Below are positions 6,002 through 6,924 of a DNA stretch of 6,924 nucleotides, piece by piece; position 1 is the stretch's first letter, and each line of letters opens with the position of its first letter. Source of the DNA: Deltaproteobacteria bacterium CG_4_8_14_3_um_filter_43_13. GTDB taxonomy: Bacteria; Desulfobacterota; UBA8473. A program made the position numbers and the translations under genes. The DNA lies in assembly GCA_002782605.1 (NCBI GenBank), contig PFIF01000200.1:1-6924 (forward strand), in the 5' to 3' direction. The notes below the pieces were generated by a model that ran no database searches, was not told the origin of the DNA, and saw only the letters and a list, made by a program, of their open reading frames with translations.

Positions 6002-6646
6002 TCAACAGAACCCTTTTTTATATATCTCTTTAAGCCCCTCAACCAGGACAAATCTTCCCAACGGCACTACCTCGCAAGGAATGGATTCAATAAAGAGCCT
6101 GTTCTCACATAATCCTCCACTGAGATACATCTTTTCTGGCTTACCCGTAAAATGATAAACATTCATGGCAATCCCTTTGACAAATTTTGCCAGGGCATTC
6201 TCTTCGTCCCCTGTTTTTATTATTTCGTCGAATATTCTGGATATACCAATAAGCCCGCATGTGACAGGATAGCCGTTCTCTGGTAGTTCAAGTCTGTTGC
6301 AGTCGATGTTGTAATACATTTCTAGAAGTTCTATGGCAAAACCCTGAGATGCTCCGCATTCCTGATTCCACCCGGTCTCTACAAATCGTCCGTCTCTATA
6401 GAGCACATACTTGATATCCCTGCTCCCTACATCTACAAGAAGGAAATCCTTTTCATCTATCAATCTGAGACCACCTTCGGAGAGGGCTATCAGTTCATTA
6501 ACATACCTATTTGACCTCTTTTCAGCATTATGCCCACAGGCAAAGTCCGCTATTATTTCTCCGGGCACTTCCTTTGTTTTTATGATCTTCACAGAACTGT
6601 CTATAATCTTCGACCAGGTACTGCCAAAATCGGCGAAGACTGTCAT
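6002..6646 (-). CDS. Compact BadF/BcrA/HgdC-like ATPase (acyl-CoA dehydratase activase family)
   Basis: This 214-residue protein fits the ASKHA-fold ATPase family that activates 2-hydroxyacyl-CoA dehydratases and benzoyl-CoA reductases by ATP-driven single-electron transfer. Phosphate-1 loop: D6-F-G-S-T10 with K13. Phosphate-2: D72-V-G-S-R-D77-x-K79, against the usual DIGGQDxK. Adenosine motif: SGG (176-178) with N182. C97 (in ECGASQG, where relatives have KCAAGTG) and C130 (VTCGL) align with the two cysteines that in the homodimer hold the bridging [4Fe-4S] cluster. The protein is about 45 residues shorter than typical activators; the missing part lies between the phosphate-1 loop and about residue 37. 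No in-frame start exists upstream before a TGA (6715-6713). AGGGGGA (6660-6654) supplies the ribosome-binding site, and the gene begins two bases after the preceding stop. Confidence 0.8.
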   Translation of the reverse strand: MTVFADFGSTWSKIIDSSVKIIKTKEVPGEIIADFACGHNAEKRSNRYVNELIALSEGGLRLIDEKDFLLVDVGSRDIKYVLYRDGRFVETGWNQECGASQGFAIELLEMYYNIDCNRLELPENGYPVTCGLIGISRIFDEIIKTGDEENALAKFVKGIAMNVYHFTGKPEKMYLSGGLCENRLFIESIPCEVVPLGRFVLVEGLKEIYKKGFC

Positions 6647-6648
6647 CC

Positions 6649-6924
6649 CTAAGTCCCCCTTAAATAGAGAAACGCCTCTATCTGGGCTTTCACTGAAGCG
6701 GTAAGTCTCCCATCACAATCCACATAAAGGCCTCGGTAAACCCTGGCCAGGTTTTTTGCCAGAAGGTTCTTGGAACAGAATGTCTGGGCATAGAAAACCG
6801 TAGGGATATCCTTCTCCACATAGCATTCTATCTCCAGGTCATCTGGAGTACCATTTTCAAAGCATCGTGTCCACCCAAATATCCTTGTTCCTTCTGGAAA
6901 AAGGTCAAATATCCCTGTATCCCA
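6649..6924 (-). CDS. C-terminal part of an unidentified protein (partial)
   Basis: An uninterrupted frame enters from the right edge and runs 91 codons to a TAG at 6651-6649. It ends two bases before the start of the activator-like gene, so it is real coding sequence in the same operon. The visible part is soluble and mixed, with cysteines at visible residues 21, 34, 50 and about 71, a GIFDLFPEGTRIFGW stretch near its start, and a terminal VKAQIEAFLYLRGT. The last segment is faintly reminiscent of the C-terminal helix of 2-hydroxyacyl-CoA dehydratase (HgdA/HgdB-type) subunits, and the neighbouring activator would suit that. I do not recognise the family with confidence. Confidence 0.75.
   Translation of the reverse strand, partial: WDTGIFDLFPEGTRIFGWTRCFENGTPDDLEIECYVEKDIPTVFYAQTFCSKNLLAKNLARVYRGLYVDCDGRLTASVKAQIEAFLYLRGT

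Noticed and set aside
5604..6112. Two long plus-strand open frames (131 and 121 codons) opposite the hydrolase and activator genes
   Set aside because: They are antisense shadows of genes whose motifs (HxHxDH; DxGST and the two cysteines) are unambiguous on the minus strand.
6002..6646. The activator-like gene as a pseudogene or N-terminally truncated copy
   Set aside because: The phosphate-1 motif is at its normal N-terminal position, the frame is intact with a good ribosome-binding site, and no upstream in-frame start exists; the shortness is internal.

Overview
The window looks like chromosomal DNA from a strictly anaerobic bacterium, most plausibly a Desulfobacterota (deltaproteobacterial) sulfate reducer or syntroph. 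Three things point there: a ferredoxin-linked 2-oxoacid oxidoreductase, a relative of the oxygen-sensitive 2-hydroxyacyl-CoA dehydratase / benzoyl-CoA reductase activators, and a small PxxKW-type cysteine-rich protein, a family I associate mainly with that group. Genes have moderate GC and the intergenic regions are AT-rich. This placement is inference; no rRNA or other phylogenetic marker is present.

Layout: (a) 1-16 holds only the first five codons of a leftward gene with a perfect Shine-Dalgarno sequence. (b) 17-345 is a divergent, AT-rich regulatory region with a good sigma70-type promoter in each direction and several AAATTT-centred palindromes. (c) 346-4372 is a rightward cluster: 2x[4Fe-4S] ferredoxin, alpha, beta and gamma subunits of a four-subunit 2-oxoacid:ferredoxin oxidoreductase (closest by memory to the 2-oxoisovalerate type, VorDBAC), a tandem-ACT protein and a CysM-like cysteine synthase. 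The first four genes overlap one another and are probably translationally coupled. (d) 4369-5121 is a leftward pair, dtd (D-aminoacyl-tRNA deacylase) preceded by the PxxKW protein; dtd converges on cysM so tightly that the two stop codons share one TTAA. (e) 5122-5344 is an AT-rich intergenic region with a promoter, an 11-base direct repeat and a terminator-like structure in what would be a leader of about 165 nt for the PxxKW gene. (f) 5345-6924 is a leftward operon: the C-terminal 91 codons of an unidentified protein, a compact BadF/BcrA/HgdC-like ATPase that keeps both cluster cysteines, and a glyoxalase-II-like metallo-beta-lactamase-fold hydrolase.

How the genes may work together: the VOR complex oxidatively decarboxylates (or, run backwards, synthesises) branched-chain 2-oxoacids using CoA and ferredoxin. 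The adjacent ACT protein could sense an amino acid, and CysM makes cysteine. The leftward operon suggests ATP-driven low-potential electron transfer to a neighbouring Fe-S partner that lies mostly outside the window. No mobile element, CRISPR array, tRNA or rRNA is visible. The least explained items are the PxxKW leader (5122-5288), the compact activator with its unidentified upstream partner (6002-6924) and the PxxKW protein itself.
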